A stretch of 64,000 nt of DNA from Marinobacter nauticus (GCF_003634635.1 NZ_RBJB01000003.1:372001-436000); one strand, 5' to 3'. Counted from the stretch's first letter, positions 9,313 to 18,198 are shown. Notes: generated by a model not told the origin, from the letters alone. Numbers and translations: made by a program.

Positions 9313-9337
9313 CGGCAGCCTCCGCTGGAGGCTGCCG
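9313..9337 (-). terminator. Perfect GC-rich hairpin between DJ-1 and RHH genes
   Basis: An 11-bp perfect inverted repeat, CGGCAGCCTCC / GGAGGCTGCCG, with a 3-nt loop lies between the stop of the DJ-1 family gene and the start of the RHH gene. There is no clear U-tract on the minus-strand side, so it may act as a pause, processing or attenuator structure rather than as a simple terminator. Confidence 0.55.
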
Positions 9338-9345
9338 GGTTAAGA

Positions 9346-9927
9346 CTAGATCGAGATCTCAGCACCAAGCAGTTTAGCAAACGCTGACAGCCATGCCGGA
9401 TGGGCAGGCCAGGCCGGAGCCGTCACCAGGTTGCCCTGAACGTGTGCCTGATCCACCGGAATGTCCATGTAACGACCACCCGCCATTTTCACATCGGGCC
9501 CACAGGCAGGATAGGCACTGCACTCGCGCCCCTCCAGCACTCCGGCGGCGGCCAGGATCTGGGCGCCATGACAAACCGACGCAATGGGTTTGCCCGCGTT
9601 GTTGAACGCCTGCACGATCTCAATCACCCGCTCATTCAGGCGCAGGTACTCCGGGCCCCGACCACCGGGAATCACCAGCCCAGCATAGTCATCAACCTGA
9701 ACCTTATCGAAATCGTAATTGAGCGCGAAGTTATGACCCGGCTTTTCGGTGTAAGTCTGGTCACCTTCGAAATCATGGATGGCGGTTTTCACGCTGTCGC
9801 CGGATTTCTTTTCCGGGCAAACCGCGTGTACTTCGTAGCCCAGCATGGTCAGTGCCTGGAACGGCACCATGGTCTCGTAGTCTTCGGTGAAATCGCCGGC
9901 CAGCAGCAACAGTTTTTTATTCGACAT
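9346..9927 (-). CDS. DJ-1/PfpI superfamily protein
   Basis: A 193-residue class I glutamine amidotransferase-like protein. It has [33 protein letters not shown] at the start with the conserved Glu, [12 protein letters not shown] in the middle, and the nucleophile elbow [14 protein letters not shown] with the reactive cysteine of the DJ-1/PfpI fold. Family members are glyoxalase/deglycase-type or chaperone-like stress proteins; the specific activity is not predictable. The start at 9925-9927 is chosen because GGAGG lies 7 nt upstream, whereas it almost touches the alternative ATG six bases earlier. A strong hairpin follows the stop. Confidence 0.85.
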   Translation of the reverse strand: MSNKKLLLLAGDFTEDYETMVPFQALTMLGYEVHAVCPEKKSGDSVKTAIHDFEGDQTYTEKPGHNFALNYDFDKVQVDDYAGLVIPGGRGPEYLRLNERVIEIVQAFNNAGKPIASVCHGAQILAAAGVLEGRECSAYPACGPDVKMAGGRYMDIPVDQAHVQGNLVTAPAWPAHPAWLSAFAKLLGAEISI

Positions 9928-10086
9928 GTTCATTCCTCCCTGTTTGATCAACAATGCATATCCATCATGCGCCACTTTCAACAGGGATAGGTAACAGCGG
10001 AATACTACATTTCGAGTGAACCAATCAGCCTTTTTCAGCCTACTGTACTACCCTGACCACTTATAAAACGGGAACGGAGCTTCCGA

Positions 10087-10755
10087 ATGATCACAGTTCA
10101 CCACCTCAATAATTCACGTTCACAACGCATTCTCTGGATGCTGGAAGAACTGGGCGTACCCTACGAGATCCAGCGCTATGAGCGCGACCCTGAAACCATG
10201 CTGGCTCCAGCCAGTCTCAAGAAAGTGCACCCCCTCGGAAAGTCCCCGATCATCACCGACGGAGATCTGGTGGTTGCCGAATCCGGTGCCATCATCGAAT
10301 ATCTGGCGCACACTTATGGTAAAGACACCATGCTGCCCGAAGCCGGAGGCCAACAGTGGCTGGATTACACCTACTGGATGCACTATGCCGAGGGCTCACT
10401 GATGCCACCGCTGGTCATGCGCCTGGTGTTTGAAAAGGTGAAGACCAGCCCAATGCCGTTCTTTATCAAGCCGATCGCCAAAGGAATTTCGGACAAAACC
10501 AACCAGATTTTTATCGGCCCGATGATCAAGACCCACCTGGACTTCGTGGAGTCACAACTGGCCAAAAACACCTGGTTTCTTGGGGAACAGCTGAGTGCGG
10601 CGGATATTCAGATGAGCTTTCCTCTGGAGGCATCCGTCGCCAGGGGCATCGTTGGTAACGACAGGCCAAACATCAAGGCCTGGGTAGCGCGGGTGCATGC
10701 GCGCCCCGCGTACCAGAGAGCACTGGAGAAAGGTGGAGACTACGACTTCGCCTGA
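10087..10755 (+). CDS. Glutathione S-transferase
   Basis: A 222-residue two-domain GST. The N-terminal thioredoxin-like domain (about 1-80) has HHLNNSRSQRILWMLEELGVPYEIQRYER, the cis-Pro block GKSPIITDGDLVVAESGAIIEYL with the Glu-Ser pair that holds the glutathione gamma-glutamyl group, and a possible catalytic Ser9/Ser11. The all-helical C-terminal domain (about 90-215) has the LSAADIQMSF capping motif. It conjugates or removes glutathione from electrophiles in the cytosol; the substrate is unknown. Length is normal. It is convergent with the YqeY gene, with a hairpin between them. Confidence 0.92.
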   Translation: MITVHHLNNSRSQRILWMLEELGVPYEIQRYERDPETMLAPASLKKVHPLGKSPIITDGDLVVAESGAIIEYLAHTYGKDTMLPEAGGQQWLDYTYWMHYAEGSLMPPLVMRLVFEKVKTSPMPFFIKPIAKGISDKTNQIFIGPMIKTHLDFVESQLAKNTWFLGEQLSAADIQMSFPLEASVARGIVGNDRPNIKAWVARVHARPAYQRALEKGGDYDFA

Positions 10756-10779
10756 CCAGGCCGTGGTCCCAGCGCTGGC

Positions 10780-11235
10780 TTAACCCGCCAGCGCAGCTCG
10801 AACTTTCTTGCTCAGATGCCCCATATCCACCCGGCCGAGCACCTGAGGCTTGAGTTCATTCATCACGTTTCCCATGTCCTGCATACCGGAGGCTCCCGTC
10901 GCGTTAATGGTTTCGCGGATAAGCGCATCCAGATCGTCCTCAGACAGCGCGGCAGGCATAAACTCCTCGATGATCACCATCTCCGAGCGCTCTTTGTCTG
11001 CCAGTTCGCCCCGGCCTGCGTCATCATATTGTGCAGCGGCGTCCCGGCGCTGTTTCAACATCTTGTCCAGCACCTTCAGAACATCGTCATCAGTGAGTTC
11101 CCGGCGCTCGTCGACCTCAATCTGCTTCACCGCAGCCTGAGCCATACGTAGCGTCACCAGGCGATCTTTGTCCTTGCTCCGCATTGCGTCCTTGACTGCG
11201 CTGGAAAGTTTCTCCTTAAGTGATGTATCCGCCAC
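10780..11235 (-). CDS. GatB/YqeY domain protein
   Basis: A 151-residue all-helical protein beginning MADTSLKEKLSSAVKDAMRSKDKDRLVTLRMAQAAVKQIEVDERRELTDDDVLKVLDKMLKQRRDAA, the hallmark of the YqeY family. It is related to the tRNA-binding tail domain of GatB amidotransferase and is often encoded beside rpsU/dnaG. The precise role is unknown; involvement with tRNA or protein quality control is family-level inference. Here it is isolated from rpsU. The hairpin 10772-10794 overlaps its last codons and probably ends both this gene and the convergent GST. Confidence 0.9.
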   Translation of the reverse strand: MADTSLKEKLSSAVKDAMRSKDKDRLVTLRMAQAAVKQIEVDERRELTDDDVLKVLDKMLKQRRDAAAQYDDAGRGELADKERSEMVIIEEFMPAALSEDDLDALIRETINATGASGMQDMGNVMNELKPQVLGRVDMGHLSKKVRAALAG

Positions 11236-11317
11236 GGTTAGTCTCCTGTTCTGGGAAAATAAAAAGTAAACAACGCATAAAGGGCAGAATGATAGCCAAA
11301 CTACGCCGGAACGTCCC

Positions 11318-12055
11318 CTATCCGGATAACGCCACCTCTCCCATCACCCCAAGCAGGAAGCCCGCAAGCGCCCCCAATGGTGGCGCCCAGTGTTTTTTCA
11401 GGCGTACCTGAGGCGCTATGTCCTGGAAAATGATGTAGAGAATACCGCCTGCCGCAAACAGCATGATGCCGGATACCACACTCGGGGCATCCGACAGCAG
11501 AAAGTAGCCAAGGGCACCGGCCACCGGCCCAAGCAACGCCATCAGCGCCAGGGCACCCACAATCTTCAATCCTCGATAATGGGTCGCATCCACCAGTTCC
11601 CGATAGGAGTTAAAGCCCTCGGGAATATTCTGCAACGCAATGATGCCGGCCAGCAGAATTCCGCCCTCACTGGACACCGAGAAAGTGGCGCCGAGGGCCA
11701 TGGCTTCCGGTACAAAATCCAAAAGCATGGCCACCAACTGGCTCGCCGGTGTGCCGTTGGCAGCCAGCCATCGATCCAGAAGCATAAAGCTGATACCGCC
11801 TCCGGCAAAACAGACAACGATGCCCACCATGGACAAGTTAGCCGTCCCTTCTGGCACCAGTACCAGCGCAACAGCCGCCAGCAGCGCGCCACCGCCAAAC
11901 GCGATCACACTGTGCCGCACCTCGGTTTCCAGCCAGCGCGGGTGAATACGCTCCACCGATGCCAGTGCTGCGCCCACAGGCATTGCAAGACCGGCCATCA
12001 ATGTCAGTAGTAGTATCTGCATAAGGCCATTGGCCTGAAGTGCGTCCAGCATCAT
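11318..12055 (-). CDS. ZIP-family divalent metal permease
   Basis: A 245-residue membrane protein with about eight hydrophobic segments. It carries the two ZIP signature helices, LDFVPEAMALGATFS (about residue 110) and LQNIPEGFNSYRELVD (about residue 140), whose His/Asn/Glu/Asp residues form the binuclear metal site. Such proteins import zinc or other divalent ions across the inner membrane. The first signature has Asp-Phe-Val-Pro-Glu in place of the commoner HNxPEG, which points to the less-studied bacterial ZIP branch and leaves metal preference open. It is followed on the same strand by the DUF4112 gene (upstream in sequence order), possibly as one transcript. Confidence 0.85.
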   Translation of the reverse strand: MMLDALQANGLMQILLLTLMAGLAMPVGAALASVERIHPRWLETEVRHSVIAFGGGALLAAVALVLVPEGTANLSMVGIVVCFAGGGISFMLLDRWLAANGTPASQLVAMLLDFVPEAMALGATFSVSSEGGILLAGIIALQNIPEGFNSYRELVDATHYRGLKIVGALALMALLGPVAGALGYFLLSDAPSVVSGIMLFAAGGILYIIFQDIAPQVRLKKHWAPPLGALAGFLLGVMGEVALSG

Positions 12056-12081
12056 GCTCTATCCATAGTCAGTTCGGGTGA

Positions 12082-12537
12082 TCAAAGAATGAGCGACAAA
12101 CCACCGGTTATCACTGCAAACAGAATCGACAACCCAATCAGCGTTCCCCAGGGGAACGGCGGTGGCGGTGGTTCAATCGCCAATTCCTTCTCAAGATAGT
12201 TTCTCAGCAGTCTGGTATTGCGAGTATTCGCCTTATACACGGCATCAAAGGCATCCCCCACCACCGGCAACAGGCCACCCAGAAAATCGATGACCATATT
12301 TCTGAACATTCTTAACTTCACAGCCTTGCTGGCGCCCGCGCGTTGCGCTTCTACCAGCACATAGCCCGACAGGATCAGGCCAGCCATATCACCAACCACC
12401 GGTAACAGCCCGATGATGGCCTCTATGCCAATCCGGAACCTGGTAAATGGAAGGCCGATGCTGCTGTCCATCAGACGACTGAACCGGTCAAGACGATTCA
12501 GAATGGCGCGCTGTCTCGCCTCGGATGGTGTTGTCAT
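12082..12537 (-). CDS. DUF4112 family membrane protein
   Basis: A 151-residue protein with the DUF4112 signature: LDRFSRLMDSSIGLPFTRFRIGIEAIIGLLPVVGDMAGLILSGYVLVEAQRAGAS and the repeated GGLLPVVGDAFDAVYKANTRNTRLL. Two glycine-rich hydrophobic hairpins (about 40-65 and 85-105) and a C-terminal membrane helix (about 128-150) suggest inner-membrane location. No function has been assigned to the family. It precedes the ZIP permease by 26 bp on the same strand. Confidence 0.82.
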   Translation of the reverse strand: MTTPSEARQRAILNRLDRFSRLMDSSIGLPFTRFRIGIEAIIGLLPVVGDMAGLILSGYVLVEAQRAGASKAVKLRMFRNMVIDFLGGLLPVVGDAFDAVYKANTRNTRLLRNYLEKELAIEPPPPPFPWGTLIGLSILFAVITGGLSLIL

Positions 12538-12594
12538 GCTGCTTCCCTTTGCTATTCCGACGGATTTTGAGTCAATTACAAGCTGCGGTTACAT

Positions 12595-14016
12595 TCAGGT
12601 TAACGCGCTTCTGAGGATGCTGACGCAATCCTCCATTTCCCGCTCACTGGCACTGGCAAACCCCATGACCAGACCGGATGATGCGGTATCTCCGATGTAG
12701 TGCGCACTCAAGGGCGTGCTGCCAAAGCCTTGTTTCCTCAGCCATCCACTCAAGGCTGAGTCATCAAACCGGCCTTCAAGCACCAGATGCATACCCGCAC
12801 TCTCGGCCACAGGGTGCACCAGATCCCCGAGTTTCCTCTGCACCGCGTCCTGGAAGTACTGCCACTTGTCCCGATACAACTGACGCATCCGGCGAACGTG
12901 TCGAACGAACTGGCCACTCTCCATAAACTCGGCAATAGTGGCCTGAATCAGCAAGGGCGTTTCGCCACCACCGACCTGTTTGGCCCAGAGCACCGGCTCC
13001 ACTACTTCCTCCGGAAGAACGACATATCCCACTCTTAATGCCGGCAGCAGCGTTTTGCTGAAACTTCCCACGTACAGTACCGGCGCATTGTCGAACATAC
13101 CCTGCACCGCCGCAAACGGCTTGTTGAAGAAATGAAATTCGCTGTCATAGTCGTCTTCCACTATCCAGCAATCGTTCTGCCGAGCCCACTGCACCAGGGC
13201 CATCCGTTGGGAGAGGTCCAGAATTCCCCCCATGGGATATTGATGGGTGGGGGTGCAGAACAGCAACCTGGCGGAGCCCAGATGTGGCAACGCGGTCACA
13301 TCAAGAACCTGATTTTTCAGGGGAATGGGCACCAACGGATTGCCAAGGCGCCCCAACGCATTGCGGGCACCTCGATAGCCCGGATTCTCGCATAGGACAC
13401 GATCGCCGGGACTCAGAAACACATCCGCCAGCAACGACAAGGCCTGCTGCGCACCATTGGTGATCACAATCTGATCGGCATGGCAACGCACGCCACGCGA
13501 CGTTCGGAGGTAGTTCGCAATGGCCGTCCGCAGCGGCAGGTAGCCCTGAGTGCTGTCATAACCGCGAAGCCCCCGCCGGCTTTCCTGATGGTGCAGCACG
13601 CGGTTCCAGGCGTTGACGGGAAAGGCGTCCAGATCCGGCAGGCCGGGCTGAAATGGCAAGCAGGCATCTTCCGCTCTGCGGGGAGTCCCACGCACCCTGT
13701 CTGGCAGTGAAGGCAGTCGGAAACTCCCGCCGGAGGGTATTTTCAATTTTTTCCCAGCCGGTTCGATAGCCGACCCGATATCCTCGTGAACGAATACTCC
13801 CCTACCTGCATGGCTCTGAAGGAAGCCTTCTGCTTTCAACTGATCGTAGACCGCATTCACTGTGTTCCGGCTGACGCCAAGATCCTCCGCCATTTGGCGA
13901 CTGGACGGCAACCGGTATCCCGGAGGATAGCGTTGAGCCAGAATCCGATCAGCCAACTGTCGATAGAGCTGAAGCTGCAGAGATTGGTCAGCATCAAACC
14001 GAATATCATCAATCAC
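12595..14016 (-). CDS. MocR-family regulator (GntR HTH fused to aminotransferase-like domain)
   Basis: A 473-residue protein. An N-terminal GntR winged helix (about residues 10-75: LYRQLADRILAQRYPPGYRLPSSRQMAEDLGVSRNTV) is joined by a linker to a fold-type I aminotransferase domain (about 115-470) that keeps the PLP site: SFSKTLLPALRVGY provides the Schiff-base lysine. MocR proteins such as PdxR and GabR sense PLP or its adducts and control vitamin B6 or amine genes. The GTG at 14014-14016 is taken as start because AGGA lies 9 nt upstream; reading further upstream would run into the divergent gene. The divergently transcribed neighbour encodes a PNPOx-like flavoprotein, a natural target. Confidence 0.9.
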   Translation of the reverse strand: MIDDIRFDADQSLQLQLYRQLADRILAQRYPPGYRLPSSRQMAEDLGVSRNTVNAVYDQLKAEGFLQSHAGRGVFVHEDIGSAIEPAGKKLKIPSGGSFRLPSLPDRVRGTPRRAEDACLPFQPGLPDLDAFPVNAWNRVLHHQESRRGLRGYDSTQGYLPLRTAIANYLRTSRGVRCHADQIVITNGAQQALSLLADVFLSPGDRVLCENPGYRGARNALGRLGNPLVPIPLKNQVLDVTALPHLGSARLLFCTPTHQYPMGGILDLSQRMALVQWARQNDCWIVEDDYDSEFHFFNKPFAAVQGMFDNAPVLYVGSFSKTLLPALRVGYVVLPEEVVEPVLWAKQVGGGETPLLIQATIAEFMESGQFVRHVRRMRQLYRDKWQYFQDAVQRKLGDLVHPVAESAGMHLVLEGRFDDSALSGWLRKQGFGSTPLSAHYIGDTASSGLVMGFASASEREMEDCVSILRSALT

Positions 14017-14021
14017 AACCA

Positions 14022-14055
14022 CTGGTCCTATAAAAAAACACAATCTGGGTCTTTT
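14022..14055. promoter_or_regulatory. Candidate MocR operator repeats in the divergent intergenic region
   Basis: Two similar boxes, CTGGTCCTAT at 14022-14031 and CTGGGTCTTTT at 14045-14055, lie on the same strand with their GGTC cores 24 bp apart, between the MocR gene and the PNPOx-like gene. A weaker CTGTCCAAT follows at about 14090. MocR regulators are known to bind direct repeats spaced by about two helical turns. Assignment to this regulator is inference from position. Confidence 0.45.
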
Positions 14056-14120
14056 GAGGGTATCAGAAGTGACGTGAAATAGAACGCAACTGTCCAATCC
14101 ACAGCCTTGAGGACCACCGA

Positions 14121-14720
14121 ATGAATCAGCCAAATACTCAACAAGCCTCACCTCTCACGTCCTGCCCAAGGAGCACCGTGAGGCGGGCCACCAAAAGAGC
14201 CTCGGTGGACCGCCAGGTTGCCTATACGCTGATTGACCGACTCAAAACCGCGCACCTGGGCTTTGTGGAGGACGGCGAGCCCCGCATCATCCCGATTACC
14301 GCCTGGCGAATGGATGACCACCTGTACGTTCACACTCTTAATGGAGGCCGGTTGTCAAAACGCCTCGGCTCGGGCCAACTCCTTTGCATCTCGTTTGCCG
14401 TCACCAATGAATGGGTTTTGACCAAGTCTGCGTACCACCACAGCGCCAACTACGAATCTCTGGTGTTGTTCGGCTGCGCACAGCTCGTGGAAGACTCTGC
14501 AGAATTCGACGCCGCATTCCGGGCCATCATCAACCAGATTGAGCCAGGACGTTGGGAGCAGGTACGGGCACCGAACCAGAAGGAGCGCCGGGCAACCGCG
14601 CTGTTCCGGATACCGATTGAGGAAGGCTCATTCAAGAGCCGGACCGGTGGCCCCAACGAAGATCCCGAGGATATGGAATTGCCAATATGGCACGGAACCG
14701 TGTCGGCAGTAACCTCATAA
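14121..14720 (+). CDS. Pyridoxamine 5'-phosphate oxidase-like flavin-binding protein
   Basis: A 199-residue protein whose core from about residue 25 fits the PNPOx-like split beta-barrel family: AYTLIDRLKTAHLGFVEDGEPRIIPITAWRMDDHLYVHTLNGGRLSKRL and VTNEWVLTKSAYHHSANYESLVLFG. This subgroup binds FMN or a related cofactor and includes proteins next to MocR regulators; its reaction is not established, and true PNPOx activity is not implied because the PNPOx C-terminal signature is absent. It is divergent from the MocR gene across a 104-bp region carrying candidate operator repeats, so PLP-linked control is likely. GAGGA lies 7 nt before the ATG. Confidence 0.82.
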   Translation: MNQPNTQQASPLTSCPRSTVRRATKRASVDRQVAYTLIDRLKTAHLGFVEDGEPRIIPITAWRMDDHLYVHTLNGGRLSKRLGSGQLLCISFAVTNEWVLTKSAYHHSANYESLVLFGCAQLVEDSAEFDAAFRAIINQIEPGRWEQVRAPNQKERRATALFRIPIEEGSFKSRTGGPNEDPEDMELPIWHGTVSAVTS

Positions 14721-14794
14721 AAGGACGATCCCGGCCTTACCTGCTAATCTGCGTGAGCAGATACAAACAAAACTGAAAGACCAGGAGAAGATCT

Positions 14795-15247
14795 GTGCTG
14801 GAAAGCGAAATCCCCTTAATGGACATGGTCATTCGACTGCTTATGGCGGCTGGCCTGGCACTGGTGCTTGGGCTTGAACGTGAACTACGAGGGAAGCCAG
14901 CGGGACTGCGATCGCACATGCTCGTCTCCGTGGGGGCATCCGCATTCATCATGATGGGCATGCACATTTTGCTCGCCACGGCGGAAGGCGACCCTTCCGC
15001 CCGAATAGACCCCACACGCATTGTCGAAGGCGTGATTGGCGGCATTGGCTTTCTGGGCGCCGGCAGTATCATCCAGAGCCGCGGCAATGTTCAGGGCATT
15101 ACCACGGGAGCCTCCATCTGGGTATCCGGCGCCATTGGCGTAGCCTGCGGCCTTGGCACCCTGGCCCTTGCCAGCATGGTGACGGTGCTTTCACTGATTA
15201 TCGTGGTCGTGCTTGGCCGATTCGAGCGAGAAGTCATCAAGGATTGA
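14795..15247 (+). CDS. MgtC/SapB family membrane protein
   Basis: A 150-residue protein with four to five membrane helices. It has the MgtC/SapB core: LGLERELRGKPAGLRSHMLVSVGASAFIM, RIVEGVIGGIGFLGAGSII and VQGITTGASIWVSGAIGVACGLG. The family is linked to magnesium limitation and control of membrane ATP synthase in pathogens; the role in a free-living bacterium is unknown. The protein lacks the C-terminal soluble domain of Salmonella MgtC, as most short members do. The GTG at 14795 is the start, with AGGAGAAG 5 nt upstream. Confidence 0.9.
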   Translation: MLESEIPLMDMVIRLLMAAGLALVLGLERELRGKPAGLRSHMLVSVGASAFIMMGMHILLATAEGDPSARIDPTRIVEGVIGGIGFLGAGSIIQSRGNVQGITTGASIWVSGAIGVACGLGTLALASMVTVLSLIIVVVLGRFEREVIKD

Positions 15248-15266
15248 AGCTGTGGTCACACCCGAA

Positions 15267-16427
15267 TCATTTACCCAACAGCTCCCCTACCGGACGAAAG
15301 TTCACCACATGATCGCACACGGACTTTGCGATCATGAGAATGGGCGTAGCCACAATCAAGCCCACTGGCCCCCACAACCAACCCCAGAACAACAACCCGA
15401 TAAAAATGGCGACGGCATTCAAACTGGAGACGTAACTCGTCAGCCACGGCATCAGCAGATTCCCCTGAATACTGGTGATGACCAGCGATGTAAGCGCAAC
15501 AATCACGGCAGTATTGAGCTCGCCGAACTGCAGGAATGCGGCCACCCCAGAGCCGACCAGGACCAGGAAAGGCCCCAGATACGGCACACCACTGGCAATA
15601 CCAGCCACCACGCCCCACAGCGCCGCTTGCTCAACTCCTAATAGCAGGAATGCCAGCCAGGTGAGAATGCCGACAAAAAGCGCACTGATGACCATGACAA
15701 AAAGGAACCGGCGTACCTGGTGATGCAGCTCGTTCATAATTCGTGCCGCCTTGCGCATACGCCGGAACGACGGACCGGATATTCTAACGATCTTGCGCCG
15801 ATATAGCTTGCCGACGGAAAGCAGGAAAAACACCAGTAAAAGCACAGAAAACATCTGGGAAATCAGCACTAATGTGGCCGGCGAGTTGCGGATCACGTAA
15901 TCACGAACGTCCATCGGCTCGTCCACCAGCCGCACGGGTGTCACGCCGGCCTGAACAGCCGGTTCCTCCTGGCTTTTCTCGGCGGTTTCCTCAATCTGCT
16001 TGGCGGCAATCTGGGCTTTTTCCATGATGCTTTCTTCATCCTCGGACGCAGACGCATCTTCACGCTGAAGCTCCTTGATGGCCTGGGGAATCTTGTCCAG
16101 CATGGCCATGGCTTCCTGCTTGAGTGGCACACTTGCCGCCGCCAGAATCGCTATCAGTGCGCAAAGAACCAGAGCTGCACCCAATGGACGGGGTATGTGA
16201 ATCCGATCCAGTGTTGCCACCAGCGGATCCAGGGCGTAACTGATCAAAACTGCGACCACAAGCGGCAGCAGAACAGGCTGGGCCCAGTCGATAAAATACA
16301 GGGAGGCGATGCTGGTCAGCACAATCAACGACATGCTGCGGATATTGATGGCTTCAATCAGGGCCGTGGTTGAGTCCTGTTCGCCAGAACCCGACCCGAC
16401 ACCCGGGCTTTCCTCGTTGTGACTCAT
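15267..16427 (-). CDS. AI-2E family transporter (PerM/YdiK type)
   Basis: A 386-residue membrane protein of the AI-2E/PerM family. It has the N-terminal double helix hairpin (about 30-95), a cytoplasmic or periplasmic insert (about 115-175), and the conserved C-terminal bundle with WGVVAGIASGVPYLGPFLVLVGS and GNLLMPWLTSYVSSLNAVAIFIGLLFWGWLWGPVGLIVATPIL. Members export small solutes, and some are sodium/proton antiporters; autoinducer-2 export is one proposed role. The insert here is unusually acidic and helical (several Glu/Asp-Ser runs between residues about 118 and 150). It is convergent with the MgtC gene. Confidence 0.88.
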   Translation of the reverse strand: MSHNEESPGVGSGSGEQDSTTALIEAINIRSMSLIVLTSIASLYFIDWAQPVLLPLVVAVLISYALDPLVATLDRIHIPRPLGAALVLCALIAILAAASVPLKQEAMAMLDKIPQAIKELQREDASASEDEESIMEKAQIAAKQIEETAEKSQEEPAVQAGVTPVRLVDEPMDVRDYVIRNSPATLVLISQMFSVLLLVFFLLSVGKLYRRKIVRISGPSFRRMRKAARIMNELHHQVRRFLFVMVISALFVGILTWLAFLLLGVEQAALWGVVAGIASGVPYLGPFLVLVGSGVAAFLQFGELNTAVIVALTSLVITSIQGNLLMPWLTSYVSSLNAVAIFIGLLFWGWLWGPVGLIVATPILMIAKSVCDHVVNFRPVGELLGK

Positions 16428-16544
16428 AACCGCAGCTATGCCTCATATCAGATCCATGATTCAGAAGAGTGTAGCTTGCCTGCTGCCGGCCAGTGGTTAC
16501 GATATTTTATGGTGTGGTTCGATTGATATGAGTGGCACATAAAC

Positions 16545-16570
16545 AAAAAGGCAGCCGAGGCTACCTTTTT
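16545..16570. terminator. Bidirectional rho-independent terminator
   Basis: An inverted repeat AAAAAGGCAG / CTACCTTTTT, with one G-U pair and a short GC loop, is flanked by a T-run on the plus side and by T-rich sequence on the minus side. It lies just beyond the stop of the 53-aa gene and upstream of the AI-2E gene. Confidence 0.75.
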
Positions 16571-16580
16571 TAAAAATCTC

Positions 16581-16742
16581 TTAATTACTCTTCAGATTAA
16601 TCTGCTTCGGGCCAGCCGAGGTCAACTGCGAACTCTTACCTTTAGCCACATACTCAACGCGCCCACCGGACTTTAAAAAGGCAGCCGTCTGCTCTTCAAT
16701 CTCTGCAGACGTTAAAACAACTTTGACGACTTTCTTGCTCAT
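16581..16742 (-). CDS. Small conserved-looking basic protein, 53 aa
   Basis: A 53-residue protein starting MSKKVVKVVLTSAEIEEQ, containing AAFLKSGGRVEYVAKGKSS and ending with a basic LNLKSN-like tail. The start is supported by GGGGA 7 nt upstream, and the stop is followed at once by a strong terminator, so it is a free-standing expressed unit. There is no membrane segment or cysteine. I do not recognise the family; the size, charge and alternating hydrophobic strands would suit a small nucleic-acid-binding or regulatory protein, but this is a guess. Confidence 0.6.
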   Translation of the reverse strand: MSKKVVKVVLTSAEIEEQTAAFLKSGGRVEYVAKGKSSQLTSAGPKQINLKSN

Positions 16743-16867
16743 GAGATTTCCCCGATTGGATATCGGCCTGTTCGCCAATATCAAAGCAACAGTGTATCTG
16801 AAACAGGAAATAATTGCCGGGGGAGTGTGCAATACCAGTCCCCCGGCGCTCATGCTCCACCATTTTT

Positions 16868-18142
16868 CTAAGGCACCGGGGAGCAACTCGCCAGAGGCAA
16901 CTGATTGATCCAGCTGCGAATCAGCAGAGCCCCCTCCTGGTGAACCGTACTCCGGCCAAGCTCAGGCATCTTGTGTCGGCTATCCGTGGTTTCGATGCGG
17001 AACTGCAGATACGATTCATCGGCATTGCCAGGGATAACGTCATAGGGATAGCCGTCTTTCCCTCCCGCTACCGGATCTTTACAGACACCAAATTTGCCAG
17101 GTGCATCCGCATAACGGCGATTGTACTCGAGCTGAACACCACTGCTGCCGGCCGCACCGGCGTAGCCCTCAGGCAAGGTAAGATCAGCACGATGGCAATG
17201 AGCACAGTTGATGTCCAGATAGGCTCGGGCCTTGTCATTCAGCTCGCTGTCACTGAGCGACGCCACATTCGTCTCATCATTGAATACCGCAGCCTTCTCT
17301 ACGCTGTTGAAATCCGCAGGTAGTCCAGACAGTAACTCGCCTTCCGCCCAGTACTGAAGCTGGTTGTACACCGTGCCATCCGGATAGGTGAAGTCCTTGT
17401 TCAGATAGCGGGCCTTGGGACCAATGGGAAGGAAAATCTGCTCTCGTTGATCGTCCGGGCCTGTCAGGTTCGGCACAATGGAATGGCAAGACGTACAGTC
17501 CGCAGCTTTGGGCACCGCATAATCGAACGTCAGCGTCTGCCCCTGATTGTTGATGGTGGACAGATCCGTCAGCCGCTTACCCGCAATGGCCAGGGTGGCA
17601 TCGGTCTCTGAGGACCAATAATAAGGCAACGCCATCCAGCCGTCGGTCCGGTGGATCAGCAACCGGGTCTCGATCACCAGTTCGTCGCCATCTCGCATCG
17701 CGGTGTTGGCCGGTAAGGCAAAGGTTTTGGTAATCACAGTGCCGACCGGGAAATCCAGAGCTTCAGATTCGTCAAAGCTGACGGTTTTGCCCTCAGGCAC
17801 AAACACAAACCGATACTTGGTGGTGTAGTCCGAGAATAACGCCGTAGAAAGATCGTAGGGCACCCCTCCCCGGGTTGGTCCCGCTGTCGGGTCACTGGCA
17901 TCGGTAAACAGTTTGTAGTCGGAAAGATTCGGGCACACTTCGGTCATCAGCGCATCCCAGTTCACACCTCGGGTTTGCGCATCGCAACTCCCCTTTGCAC
18001 CGGACGGTGCACCGGCGCCTGCATTCAGGGCGGTACTGGCGGGGCTGTCGCCATCGTCTGAAGACGAGCCGCCGCCACCACAGGCGGCCATCAACATTGA
18101 CGCCATCAGCGCCGCGATCATTGGGTTCTTATTGTTTCTCAT
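16868..18142 (-). CDS. Diheme c-type cytochrome lipoprotein, SO_2930 / TIGR03806 (HNE_0200) family
   Basis: A 424-residue exported lipoprotein: the signal ends in LMAAC at about residue 20, followed by a Gly/Ser linker. Two haem-binding motifs are present, CTSCH (about residue 230) and CAHCH (about 333), with a late HKMPELG that can supply an axial methionine. It belongs to the family found in strict two-gene pairs with beta-helix lipoproteins (TIGR03805/TIGR03806); the joint function is unknown. The beta-helix gene lies immediately upstream in the same transcript, separated by a 97-bp spacer with a perfect hairpin. Start at 18142 is chosen because it gives the lipoprotein signal and has GAGAG upstream. 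Periplasmic electron transfer is the likely general role. Confidence 0.85.
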   Translation of the reverse strand: MRNNKNPMIAALMASMLMAACGGGGSSSDDGDSPASTALNAGAGAPSGAKGSCDAQTRGVNWDALMTEVCPNLSDYKLFTDASDPTAGPTRGGVPYDLSTALFSDYTTKYRFVFVPEGKTVSFDESEALDFPVGTVITKTFALPANTAMRDGDELVIETRLLIHRTDGWMALPYYWSSETDATLAIAGKRLTDLSTINNQGQTLTFDYAVPKAADCTSCHSIVPNLTGPDDQREQIFLPIGPKARYLNKDFTYPDGTVYNQLQYWAEGELLSGLPADFNSVEKAAVFNDETNVASLSDSELNDKARAYLDINCAHCHRADLTLPEGYAGAAGSSGVQLEYNRRYADAPGKFGVCKDPVAGGKDGYPYDVIPGNADESYLQFRIETTDSRHKMPELGRSTVHQEGALLIRSWINQLPLASCSPVP

Positions 18143-18162
18143 CTGAAATGCTCTCTTGCCAC

Positions 18163-18198
18163 GGAAGGGGCCGCCAGGCTGTTCTGGCGGCCCCTTCC
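18163..18198 (-). promoter_or_regulatory. Perfect 15-bp hairpin between the beta-helix and cytochrome genes
   Basis: GGAAGGGGCCGCCAG and its exact complement flank a 6-nt loop in the spacer of the two-gene operon. There is no U-tract on the minus strand, so it is more likely an mRNA-stabilising or partial-termination element that sets different levels of the two lipoproteins than a full stop. Confidence 0.6.
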
